Shown here in pieces: positions 1 through 7,101 of a stretch of DNA of 39,021 nt (the first letter of the stretch is position 1; every line of letters starts with the position of its first letter). The position numbers and the translations under genes are program-made. Where the stretch lies: the NCBI GenBank assembly GCA_023954815.1, contig JAGSHB010000037.1, positions 1 to 39,021 on the forward strand, written 5' to 3'. The DNA is from Myxococcales bacterium. GTDB lineage: Bacteria; Myxococcota_A; UBA9042. Under the pieces are notes generated by a model. It was not told where the DNA came from, ran no database searches, and saw only the letters and a program-made list of their open reading frames with translations.

Positions 1-1043
1 CCGCACTTCTTCGGCGGCGGGCAGTCCCCACAATCCTTAGCGCAATTGCCGCAAGTTTCCCCAGAATTCGGGCTGCACACCCCATTTCCGCAAGTCTCTG
101 GGCAGGTGCCACAGTCCTTCGGGCAGCTGCCACAGCTCTCGCCACTCGTGGGATCGCAGGTCCCATCGCCGCACTTTTTCGGTGGCGGACAGGCGCCGCA
201 ATCTTTCGCGCAACTGCCGCATGACTCAGCGTTTTTCGGCTGACAGATCCCATCTCCGCAGGTCGGACACGCGCCGCAATCTCCAGCGCACGTCTTGCAC
301 GTCTCGCTGGATTTCGGGTCGCAGATGCCGTCACCGCACTTGCCTGGGCAGACGCCGCAGTCCTTCGAACAGCCCTGGCAGCTCTCGCCCTTGGCAGGCT
401 CGCACAGCCCGTCGCCACACACCGCGCTGCATGCGCCGCAATCGGCCGGGCACGTGCTGCATAGCTCGCCGGAGATCGTGTCGCATAGGCCGTCGCCACA
501 GACCTTGCAGCCGCCGCAATCTTTCGCACACGACTTGCAGTCCTCCCCAAACGACGGCGCGCAGATCCCATCGCCACATACCGCGCATGCGCCGCAGTCT
601 GCCGCGCATGATTGGCAGGACTCGCCCGCCTTGGGCTCGCACACGCCGTTGCCACAATCTGCCGGGCAGGCCCCACAATCGCTCTTGCAGGTGGCGCAAC
701 TCTCGCCCTTGGTCGGGTCACAGGTCGCGTCGCCACAGGACGGCGTGCAGGTAGCGCCGCAGCCGCCACATAGCGTCGCGCAGCTGGCATCCCACGCGCT
801 CGTACAGCAGCTCGGGTCAATCTTGCAGACGCAGGCTTCACATCCACAATCATCGCATCCCGGCGAGTTGTTCGGTGTGCACCCTTTTCCGTCCGCACAC
901 GTGCCGCAGTCCTTTGCGCACGTCAGACACGATTCCGTCTTGTCGCAGGTGCCGTTGCCGCAGACCGAGACACACAGGCCGCAGTCGGTCGGGCAGGCCG
1001 TGCAGTCTTCTCCAGCCTTGGCGTCACATGTGCCGTCGCCACA
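1..1043 (-). repeat. Tandem Cys-rich coding repeats, about 75-87 nt per unit
   Basis: On the minus strand the sequence encodes successive units starting with CGDG or CGNG, followed by GESC or GEDC, CxxC or CxxD, and DCGxC. Roughly eleven to twelve copies are visible. Unit length varies between about 24 and 29 residues, and the copies differ at the DNA level, so this is an old, diverged array and not a recent expansion. It continues past the left edge. Confidence 0.85.
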
Positions 1044-1445
1044 CCCTTTGGCGAGACATACGCCCTCGCTGCAGACCGATCCGCCCGTGCAGATGCTCAA
1101 CGGCTCGACCAACCCGTTGCCGGCCTCGTTACAGGTCACCGAGTAGGAGCCAAGGCACATGACCTCGCCCGGTGTACACGGGTTTTTGTAGCACTGCTCC
1201 AGATCCAGGTGGCAGCTCATCCCCTCGTCGCAGTCCGCATTTGAGACGCAGCTGCCGTCGCCACTGCCGCTGCCGTCAACGACGTCACTGAGTTGGGCAT
1301 CGGCCGCCAAGGCGTCTGCGTACGGGTTGGTAAACGCCTTGATCGGCTGGATCTCGTCGTTGTCACACCCAGTGAGCGCCATGATCAGGGCGAGACCGAG
1401 CCAAAGCCCTTGAATCGGTGAGAGTGACTTCGTGCGCGTGACCAT
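1..1445 (-). CDS. Cys-rich repeat lipoprotein (C-terminus beyond window)
   Basis: About 481 codons are visible and the frame stays open to the window edge, so the C-terminus is missing. The start is the ATG at 1445. The N-terminus is a lipoprotein signal peptide ending in the lipobox ALTGC (Cys27), so the protein is probably exported and lipidated. An acidic and Ser/Gly-rich linker follows, and then about a dozen Cys-rich units of the form CGDGxCDPxxGESCxxCxxDCGxC. They are interrupted once by a different Cys motif around CKIDPSCCTSAWDASC. Such units are common in cell-surface proteins of Myxococcota and relatives (family knowledge). They probably form small disulfide- or metal-stabilised modules. 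No enzyme domain is visible. The function is unknown; a surface, spacer or adhesion role is only a guess. Confidence 0.88.
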   Translation of the reverse strand, partial: MVTRTKSLSPIQGLWLGLALIMALTGCDNDEIQPIKAFTNPYADALAADAQLSDVVDGSGSGDGSCVSNADCDEGMSCHLDLEQCYKNPCTPGEVMCLGSYSVTCNEAGNGLVEPLSICTGGSVCSEGVCLAKGCGDGTCDAKAGEDCTACPTDCGLCVSVCGNGTCDKTESCLTCAKDCGTCADGKGCTPNNSPGCDDCGCEACVCKIDPSCCTSAWDASCATLCGGCGATCTPSCGDATCDPTKGESCATCKSDCGACPADCGNGVCEPKAGESCQSCAADCGACAVCGDGICAPSFGEDCKSCAKDCGGCKVCGDGLCDTISGELCSTCPADCGACSAVCGDGLCEPAKGESCQGCSKDCGVCPGKCGDGICDPKSSETCKTCAGDCGACPTCGDGICQPKNAESCGSCAKDCGACPPPKKCGDGTCDPTSGESCGSCPKDCGTCPETCGNGVCSPNSGETCGNCAKDCGDCPPPKKC

Positions 1446-1469
1446 GGCGGCTCCAACTGATGGGCCGCG

Positions 1470-1478
1470 AGTGTAGCA
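1470..1478 (-). promoter_or_regulatory. Possible extended -10 promoter for the Cys-rich lipoprotein gene
   Basis: On the minus strand the sequence reads TGCTACACT, a TGn extended -10 element with hexamer TACACT. It lies about 25 nt upstream of the ATG at 1445. No convincing -35 hexamer is placed 17 nt upstream. This is a weak prediction from sequence only. Confidence 0.3.
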
Positions 1479-1513
1479 CCAACCACAACATCGGCTATCA
1501 GCAATACAAAGGA

Positions 1514-1537
1514 ACGACTGTGCATCTGTGCAGTCGT
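1514..1537. repeat. Inverted repeat, 7-bp arms
   Basis: ACGACTG at 1514-1520 is the exact complement of CAGTCGT at 1531-1537, with a 10-nt spacer that contains a repeated TGTGCA. It sits in the 275-bp interval between the Cys-rich lipoprotein start and the pilin terminator. It could be an operator for the lipoprotein promoter or a simple hairpin. There is no U-tract to support termination. Confidence 0.35.
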
Positions 1538-1649
1538 CTCACCAACTCAAGTGCGTCTTGTGTTGGTCAGCGTAGCGATTTTCCGTCGCTGGCGCCTATC
1601 CATTCGTACTTCTTGCACCAGCAACCTTCACGAGACACCCCAAAACGGA

Positions 1650-1679
1650 CGAAGGCCCCTGCTTTCGCAGAGGCCTTCG
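1650..1679 (-). terminator. Rho-independent terminator after the pilin gene
   Basis: CGAAGGCC pairs with GGCCTTCG, and inside it CTGC-TTTC-GCAG pairs again, giving a nearly continuous stem of about 12 bp with a tetraloop. On the minus strand the stem is followed by GTCCGTTTTGG, a short U-rich stretch. It lies about 40 nt beyond the pilin stop codon, the expected place for a highly expressed gene. Confidence 0.65.
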
Positions 1680-1720
1680 CGCCGTTTCGCTAGCCAGCAA
1701 GCTGGCCACCTAGAGAAGGA

Positions 1721-2293
1721 TTACTCAGTCTCGAGGTTACGGAAGATGGCGGAAGCGTTGACCGAGTCGCACTCACCGAAGCGAGCCTTGGGGTCACCAG
1801 CGCCGACGATCTGGAAGGTCGAGTAGGTGCTGTCGCAGTCAAGGTCAGCGTTCGCAGTAGCGGTGTACTTAGCGGTCGAGAGCGTACCGGTCGACTCGTA
1901 CTTGTACTGGAAGTAGTGCTGGTCAGTGATCGAGAACTTAAGCGCCGACCAGGAGCTGTTGTTCCACGAAGCGGGCGACGAATCGCAGCGGTCATCCTTA
2001 TCGGTGTCAGCGCTGCGGCAGCAACCAGAACCGGTCGGGGCGTAGCTCACGGTCTTCGGGTACTGGCAGGGCAGACGGGTCTGCGTGCCGGCCTTCGTAC
2101 GAGGAGCGGTGTAGTACGACGCCGAACCCTTCTTCAGAAGGTCGAGCATCTCGTTTGCTTCAGCCGTCTTGGCGGCGCGCATGTACTTGGTGAACTGAGG
2201 TACCGCGACCACCGCCAGAATGGCGATAATGGCGACAACAATCATGAGCTCGATGAGGGTAAAACCCTTGTTTTCACGTAGATTCTTAAACAT
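1721..2293 (-). CDS. pilA: Type IV major pilin-like prepilin
   Basis: A 190-residue prepilin. The start is the ATG at 2293, preceded by a strong AGGGAGAGAGGA ribosome binding site; an upstream in-frame start has no such support. It has a short charged leader, the prepilin peptidase site KG|FTLIELM with Glu5 of the mature protein, and the hydrophobic alpha1 helix (residues about 11-35). The C-terminal globular part carries several Cys residues, including a GSGCC pair, and an Asp-rich stretch around DTDKDD. It would be processed by PilD and assembled by PilB/PilC/PilQ, none of which are in this window. Signs of strong, regulated expression are its own terminator and a -24/-12 promoter. It could be a minor pilin or pseudopilin, but the size and isolated, strongly promoted position favour a major pilin. 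Confidence 0.88.
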   Translation of the reverse strand: MFKNLRENKGFTLIELMIVVAIIAILAVVAVPQFTKYMRAAKTAEANEMLDLLKKGSASYYTAPRTKAGTQTRLPCQYPKTVSYAPTGSGCCRSADTDKDDRCDSSPASWNNSSWSALKFSITDQHYFQYKYESTGTLSTAKYTATANADLDCDSTYSTFQIVGAGDPKARFGECDSVNASAIFRNLETE

Positions 2294-2387
2294 GGTCCTC
2301 TCTCCCTTTTTTGGTTGTCTCGCCACAGCACGGCGAGCGCCTGTCTACAATCAGGCCGCCTATCCGACGTGCCGTGCGAGAGAGAAG

Positions 2388-2403
2388 TGCAGATCTGGTG
2401 CCA
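2388..2403 (-). promoter_or_regulatory. Sigma-54 (-24/-12) promoter of the pilin gene
   Basis: The minus strand reads TGGCACCAGATCTGCA. This keeps the GG at -24 and the GC at -12 with the required 10-bp spacing, and matches the consensus TGGCACGNNNNTTGCA at all but two defined positions. Transcription would start near 2378, leaving a leader of about 85 nt before the pilin ATG. Sigma-54 plus the PilR activator drives pilA in Myxococcus and Pseudomonas (established knowledge), so the match is also expected biologically. Confidence 0.8.
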
Positions 2404-2458
2404 AACGCGAAATTAATTTCATAAAATCCTGAAAACACAGGCTAAAAGTGGGGTTTTC

Positions 2459-2574
2459 GACAGTTGGGCTCTCGGCGCCAAACGGCGGTCTGTCGACAAT
2501 TGTCAGGATCCGGTGACAAATATTGGCACCATCGCCGCGATCGGTGTCGGAAATTGGCAGCGGCGCCATCTGTC
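2459..2574 (-). promoter_or_regulatory. Cluster of TGTC sites, candidate PilR enhancer
   Basis: Words of the type (C/G/T)TGTC occur on both strands at 2459-2463, 2490-2494, 2495-2499, 2500-2504, 2515-2519, 2544-2548 and 2570-2574. The central part is the overlapping palindromes TGTCGACA and GACAATTGTC. They lie about 55-170 bp upstream of the -24 element, a usual place for a bacterial enhancer-binding protein. Pseudomonas PilR recognises repeated (C/G)TGTC words (family knowledge). Assignment to PilR here is inference. Confidence 0.45.
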
Positions 2575-2606
2575 GGTCTAATGACGGGTTTTCACTCCAA
2601 AAATGA

Positions 2607-2639
2607 AGACGCCCCCAACGACTAGCGGTGGGGGCGTCT
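2607..2639 (-). terminator. Strong terminator hairpin after the VWA lipoprotein gene
   Basis: AGACGCCCCCA at 2607-2617 pairs perfectly with TGGGGGCGTCT at 2629-2639 across an 11-nt loop. On the minus strand the stem is followed by TCATTTTTGG, a U-rich tail. It begins about 30 nt after the stop codon at 2672. On the plus strand CCGTTTTAG follows, so the hairpin may work in both directions, although no plus-strand gene enters it. Confidence 0.8.
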
Positions 2640-2671
2640 CCGTTTTAGGTGGCCATGTGGCCGAGGCGCGT

Positions 2672-4765
2672 CTACAGGCCGAGGTCGGCGGCGTAGTTGA
2701 TCTCGATCTTGTCCTTCGGATCTGGCACTTCACTGAAGAACACAGCGTCGTTGTAGACCTGACAGAACCCCTCGATGCAGGTCAGCCCTGGCGAGCAATC
2801 GCGGGTCTCCTTGCACGGCGAACTTTCGCCATCGATACCGGTCTTGCCGGAGCGACAGTCAGGAGACGGGGCGATGTAGAAGCTCTTGGTGTTCCCCGGC
2901 TGCGGTCCATCGCCGTACTCCATGGTCTCTGCGTCTGCGCCATCGCCGCGTCGACGTGTGACCGTCAGCATCGGCTGGCCGTCCTCCCCGGTGTACGGCG
3001 GCTGCGGCAGGCACACCTTAATGACGCGCTTGAGAATGGTCGTCGCAATGGACTTGAGCGCTGGGCCAAAGTCGGACCCGGCGCAAATATTCTGCACAAC
3101 GCCGTTGTCACGGAAGGCTTCGGCGAGCTGCACGTAGCGCGACCCGTAACCTGCCTCGCCGCGCTTGTCAGAACGACAGACGTACGGCACCTGGCCCGGC
3201 CCCTGGTTCAGCAGCATCGAGTGGTAGTAGTTCACACGGTCACGGGACTTAAACTTAGCGTCCGCGGTCGTATCACCACTGATGGCTGCCACAATGACGC
3301 GCGAGGGATCGTCCTTCAGGCTCTTGAACCGGTTGACGAACTCACTGACGGGCGCGAACTGTGACGCGGTCTTCTTGAACTTGTCGGTATCGACGTCCGC
3401 CTTTGCCTGACACGCCAACTGCTCCTTGCTGCCCGCCTTGCAGCCCTTGGGGCACTTCAGCAAGCCGGCCTTGTCCTTGTTTGTAGAGCCGGGCGTACAG
3501 TCGGAGTCGCAGTAGTAGTTGAGATTCTTCTTCCGCCGGTATTCGCAGAAGCCAGCCGACAGCTCTTTGTTGCCGCCCAACGCGTCGCCGTACGTTTGGC
3601 AGCGCTGCCACACTTCCTTCAAGATGACGTCTTTGTTCAGCGGGTTGAGATCGAGGTTCATCGAGCAGTCATCATCGTCGGAGATGAACACCAAAACGAG
3701 GTAGGCGTCGTCACGCACCAGCTGATTGTACTGGCAGTTCTTCTTGTCTTTCAGCGGTTCACACCACTTCTTCTTGTCCTTGTCGCATTTGGCCTGGTTG
3801 AAGTCCTTTGTGCACCACTCTTTCTTGCTCTCCGTGCAGCACGCGCGCAGGGACTTCACGCAGGCGTCGTAGCTGCAGTTTGGGCCTTCTGGGTCCAACG
3901 CTGTCCACGCTGAGCGGAAACCACCCTCAAATCCAGCCTCTTGGGTACTGGCAGCGCCGAGCGTCGCGTTGCAGCGGAACAGGTCGAGATTGTCCTTTTC
4001 TAGCACCGCGGGAAGCTTGTCCTCCGTGGGGCAATCGGCGGTGTCTGGCGGGAACATGCAGCCCTTCACACCGGCGATATTCTTGCAGATCGACCGCTGC
4101 TTTCCCTTCGGTACCTTGGGCTCGAAAATAGCGCGGCAGTCCGCATCGGACGTGCACTTGGCGACACACTTGCTGTTAATCGAGCAATTGAGGTTGCTGG
4201 TCAGGGTTGCTGACGACAGCTTGTCGCATTCCCACTTGCCGCCGACATAGGGATTGGTCCACTTCTTCTTGTCGACGCACATCGAGGCGTCGCTCACGAC
4301 CGGGAACGGGTACGCCGTGGGCTTGGTCGGCGTGCAGTCATCGTTCTTCAGGCAGGGCATCACGACCCGCTCGAAGCAGTTTGGCGGAAAGAGCTTGGCG
4401 GCACGGTGGCTGAAACGCCCCACGACCTTGATGTCGACCTTGTCCGGTACCTGCTGAACGCTGACCACAGCCATGCGTGCGTCGATGGCGCCGAGGGACT
4501 TGAGCGTCTCCGTAAAAGCACTAAAAGCGGCGGCGAGGTCGCGTTGCTCCTGGCACATGGACGGCGAGTGATCGATGACCCACAAAAAGTCGAGTTTGAC
4601 AGGTTTATCGCCCGACAGTTTGTCGGTCACCCGCACTTCGAAGGTCTCTAGCAAGCTGTGTACGGGATAGTCGTTACAAGACAGTGCCACGCCTGCGAGC
4701 GTGACCCAGGCCAACAATTGGCCGATTTTCGCGGGCCAACGACGGGCCTGAGCGGTATTGAGCAT
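2672..4765 (-). CDS. Cys-rich von Willebrand A (VWA)-like lipoprotein
   Basis: A 697-residue exported protein. The start at 4765 gives a compact lipoprotein signal with lipobox VALSC (Cys30) and an AGGA ribosome site; the ATG at 4792 is an alternative. After the signal the strand FLWVID leads into a MIDAS-like DHSPS (Asp65, Ser67, Ser69), the metal-binding start of a VWA domain. The helix and the AVVSVQ strand that follow also fit. A later FISDDDDCS segment and a second half ending in Cys-rich motifs (CSPGLTC, EGFC) complete it. Many Lys- and Cys-rich inserts interrupt the VWA core. Similar VWA lipoproteins are abundant in Myxococcota; their ligands are unknown. It lies 114 nt downstream of the BtuF-like gene but has its own possible promoter and terminator. 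Confidence 0.85.
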   Translation of the reverse strand: MLNTAQARRWPAKIGQLLAWVTLAGVALSCNDYPVHSLLETFEVRVTDKLSGDKPVKLDFLWVIDHSPSMCQEQRDLAAAFSAFTETLKSLGAIDARMAVVSVQQVPDKVDIKVVGRFSHRAAKLFPPNCFERVVMPCLKNDDCTPTKPTAYPFPVVSDASMCVDKKKWTNPYVGGKWECDKLSSATLTSNLNCSINSKCVAKCTSDADCRAIFEPKVPKGKQRSICKNIAGVKGCMFPPDTADCPTEDKLPAVLEKDNLDLFRCNATLGAASTQEAGFEGGFRSAWTALDPEGPNCSYDACVKSLRACCTESKKEWCTKDFNQAKCDKDKKKWCEPLKDKKNCQYNQLVRDDAYLVLVFISDDDDCSMNLDLNPLNKDVILKEVWQRCQTYGDALGGNKELSAGFCEYRRKKNLNYYCDSDCTPGSTNKDKAGLLKCPKGCKAGSKEQLACQAKADVDTDKFKKTASQFAPVSEFVNRFKSLKDDPSRVIVAAISGDTTADAKFKSRDRVNYYHSMLLNQGPGQVPYVCRSDKRGEAGYGSRYVQLAEAFRDNGVVQNICAGSDFGPALKSIATTILKRVIKVCLPQPPYTGEDGQPMLTVTRRRGDGADAETMEYGDGPQPGNTKSFYIAPSPDCRSGKTGIDGESSPCKETRDCSPGLTCIEGFCQVYNDAVFFSEVPDPKDKIEINYAADLGL

Positions 4766-4833
4766 GGTTGCGTCCTGCTTACGGGCGAGCATCGTAGCGA
4801 CTCCGAATGCCGATTGTGCGGCGAGCGGACGGT

Positions 4834-4863
4834 ACAATAGCAGAATGGACCTCAGCGGGCCAA
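4834..4863 (-). promoter_or_regulatory. Possible sigma-70-type promoter for the VWA gene
   Basis: On the minus strand TTGGCC (4858-4863) and TATTGT (4834-4839) are separated by 18 bp, each matching four of six consensus bases. They lie 70-100 nt upstream of the VWA start, in the gap after the BtuF-like gene. A weak prediction; read-through from the upstream operon is also possible. Confidence 0.3.
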
Positions 4864-4879
4864 GCGCACGAATCCTAGG

Positions 4880-5830
4880 TCACTGCGGGGCGATTGCATC
4901 TCGAATCTGCGTCGGCAGGGGCGGGGGCTGGGTACGGTGAATGAGCGCAGCGAGCTGCCGCAGTCCAAGCAGGAGCCGCGGGCCTGGGCGACTGAATAGA
5001 TCAGCTTCGATGGCAAACACGCGATCGTTTTTCACCGCCGGGAGTTGGTCCCAACCTGGTCGTGCCTTGAGTTCAGCGATGCGCGTGGCATGAAACTCTC
5101 GCGGGCAACTCAGCACGATCAGCGCCGGGCGCGCGGCCAACACTTGTTCGGTCGAGACTTGAAACCAGCTGCCACCGTTGGCCATGACGTTGATTCCGCC
5201 AGCCGCCACAATGACATCGTCCACAAAAGTGCCGCGACCGACGGTGTGAGGACGACCACGGCCAGCGTCGAGCTCGACGTAGACCTTGGTACCCACGGGC
5301 TTGAGTTGACGGATCGCCTGCACTTCCTGGTTCCAATGGGTATGAAGCTGTTGTGCCCGCGCGGGTTGGCCACAGAGATCGCCAATGGTCTCGATCGTCC
5401 GCCCGATGTCGTCGAGCCGCTCCGGCGCGAGGCCTGTCCACGGAATACCCGCCGCGGCGAGCCCCGTCTGGAGTTGCTTTGGCGGAAAGTGAGTGAGGAC
5501 GCGATCGGGCTTGGCGGTGACGATGGCTTCCACCGATGGCACGAGTCCCGTCAGTTTGGGGGCACGCAATGCCGCCGCCGGAAAGTCGCTCCAGCCATCC
5601 CGCGCAACCAGCGCGTCGCCGCAACCGACCGCAAATAGCACCTCAGTGAGAGCGGGGGACAGGGAGACGACGCGCTGGGCTGGCGCGGCGAGAGCGGAGG
5701 ACGTTTTTGCTTGGTCGTCGGAGCGCTGACAGCCACAAGCTCCCAACGCCAGCGTCATGGCGATCAGGCAGCGGAAAAGCGTGGCGCTAGAGGCATCGAC
5801 GGGCCCGAAAAACCGGGCAGTAGGCGCCAT
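4880..5830 (-). CDS. btuF: BtuF-type periplasmic corrinoid-binding lipoprotein
   Basis: A 316-residue substrate-binding protein of the BtuF/FhuD (helical backbone) class. It begins with a lipoprotein signal ending LGAC (Cys32). The mature part starts with RVVSLSPALTEVLFAVG, the usual first strand and helix. It contains the PSVEAIVTAKPDRVL segment, the aromatic WFQVSTEQVLAARPALIV segment, and a C-terminal FSRPGPRLLLGLRQL helix. These correspond closely to the matching parts of E. coli BtuF. It would hand B12 or another corrinoid to a BtuCD permease, which is not in this window. Its ATG overlaps the stop codon of the propeller gene (TAATG), so translation is coupled. Heme or iron-siderophore binding is the main alternative. 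Confidence 0.82.
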   Translation of the reverse strand: MAPTARFFGPVDASSATLFRCLIAMTLALGACGCQRSDDQAKTSSALAAPAQRVVSLSPALTEVLFAVGCGDALVARDGWSDFPAAALRAPKLTGLVPSVEAIVTAKPDRVLTHFPPKQLQTGLAAAGIPWTGLAPERLDDIGRTIETIGDLCGQPARAQQLHTHWNQEVQAIRQLKPVGTKVYVELDAGRGRPHTVGRGTFVDDVIVAAGGINVMANGGSWFQVSTEQVLAARPALIVLSCPREFHATRIAELKARPGWDQLPAVKNDRVFAIEADLFSRPGPRLLLGLRQLAALIHRTQPPPLPTQIRDAIAPQ

Positions 5831-7101
5831 TACAGCTTGCCTCGAAAAGCGAAATGCACCGCCGGAAGGGCGTCCAGAGAGAGGTGTTTGAGCAGTTTGG
5901 TCCCAGCACCGCTGACGTCCAAAATGACGATGTCACCGTCTTTATCGTGGGCGTCGCTCACCCAGAGGCGATTGTTGATGCTGTCGTACCAGAGTCCGCC
6001 AATCGCAAATGGGCGGCTGCCCCTCCAAACCAGTGTGGGCGGGCTCTTGCCAGTGGGATCGTAGCGCCACACCTCATCCGGTGCCTTCGTTGGGGCGAGG
6101 GTACCGAGTCGTACGAACCAACCGCGCTTATCACCGTCCTGTACGACTGGAAAGCCAATGACACCGCCGACAGCGCTCCCTTTGACGATGACCTGGACGG
6201 CACCGGAGTTCGGGTCGAGTCGGTAGATTCCCGAGCGGGAAATTTGGTCGGCGGGCTTGGCCTGGAACCAGCCGCTGCAGGTGCCAATCAGCCCGCTGCC
6301 ACCCCGACGCAGGGTGGTGCAATTGTCCAATTCAGCGATAGCGCTCCGGCGCGAGACCTTGCGCGTATCCAAGTCCACTTCGACCACGCGGCCCGGGCCG
6401 ATAGCGCTGAAGTCCTTGGCGAAGGAAGCGAGGGGCAGCCAGATCTTGCTGCCCGAACGAACACCACGCCCCGGGAAGGCCATGGCGTCCTTCAGCGTGG
6501 CCTCGTCACCCAATGCGATGCGGGCCGTGGCCGTGCCTGTAGCGCTGAGGATGAGTATGTCGTCTCCGCCGCTCAGCAGGGAGGCCGTCGGGGTCGGATC
6601 GGGTTGCGCTCGAACCACGATCACCTCGTCGCCGTGACGCCACACATCTTGCGGATTCGCCTGAAACCCATCGCTGAGGGGCCACTGGGTAGGGGCGCCC
6701 CCTCCGACCCAGGTCAGCACACTTTGGGCACGGTCGAGCACAGGGAAGCGCCCATCCGACCGGGCCTCGCTGCCGGGGACGACATCACCGCTCAATGCGC
6801 TGCCAGAGGCAGAAACGACGGTTCCCGAGTGCAAGAACCCGGCGTTCGCAACCGTCATTTTGTCGGGGTCGACCCACGAGAGTTGTGTGCTGCCATAGTC
6901 TGTCGCCACCACCAACAGTGCGCCTTCCGCATCGCCGTTACCACCGCTGGAGGCCCCCGCAGTGTCATCGATACACCCGGAAAAGAACCCCGCCATCACG
7001 GCGAGTCCGAGCCATCCCACGAGCTGGCAAGAGACGTCGATTGGGGGCCATCTGCGCTTCAGTTTGCACCTCTTGGTCGCCAGACCAGGTTCAGCATCCA
7101 A
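5830..7101 (-). CDS. Beta-propeller surface lipoprotein, BtuG-like
   Basis: A 423-residue protein with a lipoprotein signal (basic KLKRRW, hydrophobic core, FSGC with Cys43). The mature part is made of repeated blade-like segments such as LLVVATDYGSTQLSWVD, DDILILSATG, GRVVEVDLDT, DEVWRYDPTG and GDIVILDVSG. This is the pattern of a YncE/DUF5074-type seven-bladed propeller. It lies between a TonB-dependent receptor and a BtuF-like protein and overlaps both genes. In Bacteroides, BtuG is a surface propeller lipoprotein that captures B12 for BtuB (established knowledge). Position and fold suggest the same role here; that is inference, since no binding residue can be recognised. The start at 7101 lies inside the receptor gene (43-nt overlap) and gives a rather long n-region; a later non-ATG start is possible. 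Confidence 0.8.
   Translation of the reverse strand: MDAEPGLATKRCKLKRRWPPIDVSCQLVGWLGLAVMAGFFSGCIDDTAGASSGGNGDAEGALLVVATDYGSTQLSWVDPDKMTVANAGFLHSGTVVSASGSALSGDVVPGSEARSDGRFPVLDRAQSVLTWVGGGAPTQWPLSDGFQANPQDVWRHGDEVIVVRAQPDPTPTASLLSGGDDILILSATGTATARIALGDEATLKDAMAFPGRGVRSGSKIWLPLASFAKDFSAIGPGRVVEVDLDTRKVSRRSAIAELDNCTTLRRGGSGLIGTCSGWFQAKPADQISRSGIYRLDPNSGAVQVIVKGSAVGGVIGFPVVQDGDKRGWFVRLGTLAPTKAPDEVWRYDPTGKSPPTLVWRGSRPFAIGGLWYDSINNRLWVSDAHDKDGDIVILDVSGAGTKLLKHLSLDALPAVHFAFRGKL

Larger units (their letters stand above)
2294..2671. other. Gene-free interval: pilin leader, sigma-54 promoter, upstream sites, terminator
   Basis: This 378-bp stretch holds no credible coding region. From right to left it contains the terminator hairpin of the VWA gene, a region with many TGTC/GACA words, a -24/-12 promoter pointing left, and about 85 nt of pilin 5' leader. 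It is richer in A+T than the surrounding genes, as expected for regulatory DNA. Confidence 0.7.

Noticed and set aside
1460-1693. Short plus-strand frame between the Cys-rich lipoprotein and pilin genes
   Set aside because: It has no ribosome site, runs through the pilin terminator hairpin, and its product has no recognisable features.
2524-2539. Plus-strand TGGCACCATCGCCGCG resembling a sigma-54 promoter
   Set aside because: The -12 part is poor and no plus-strand gene follows; the pilin promoter on the other strand is much better.
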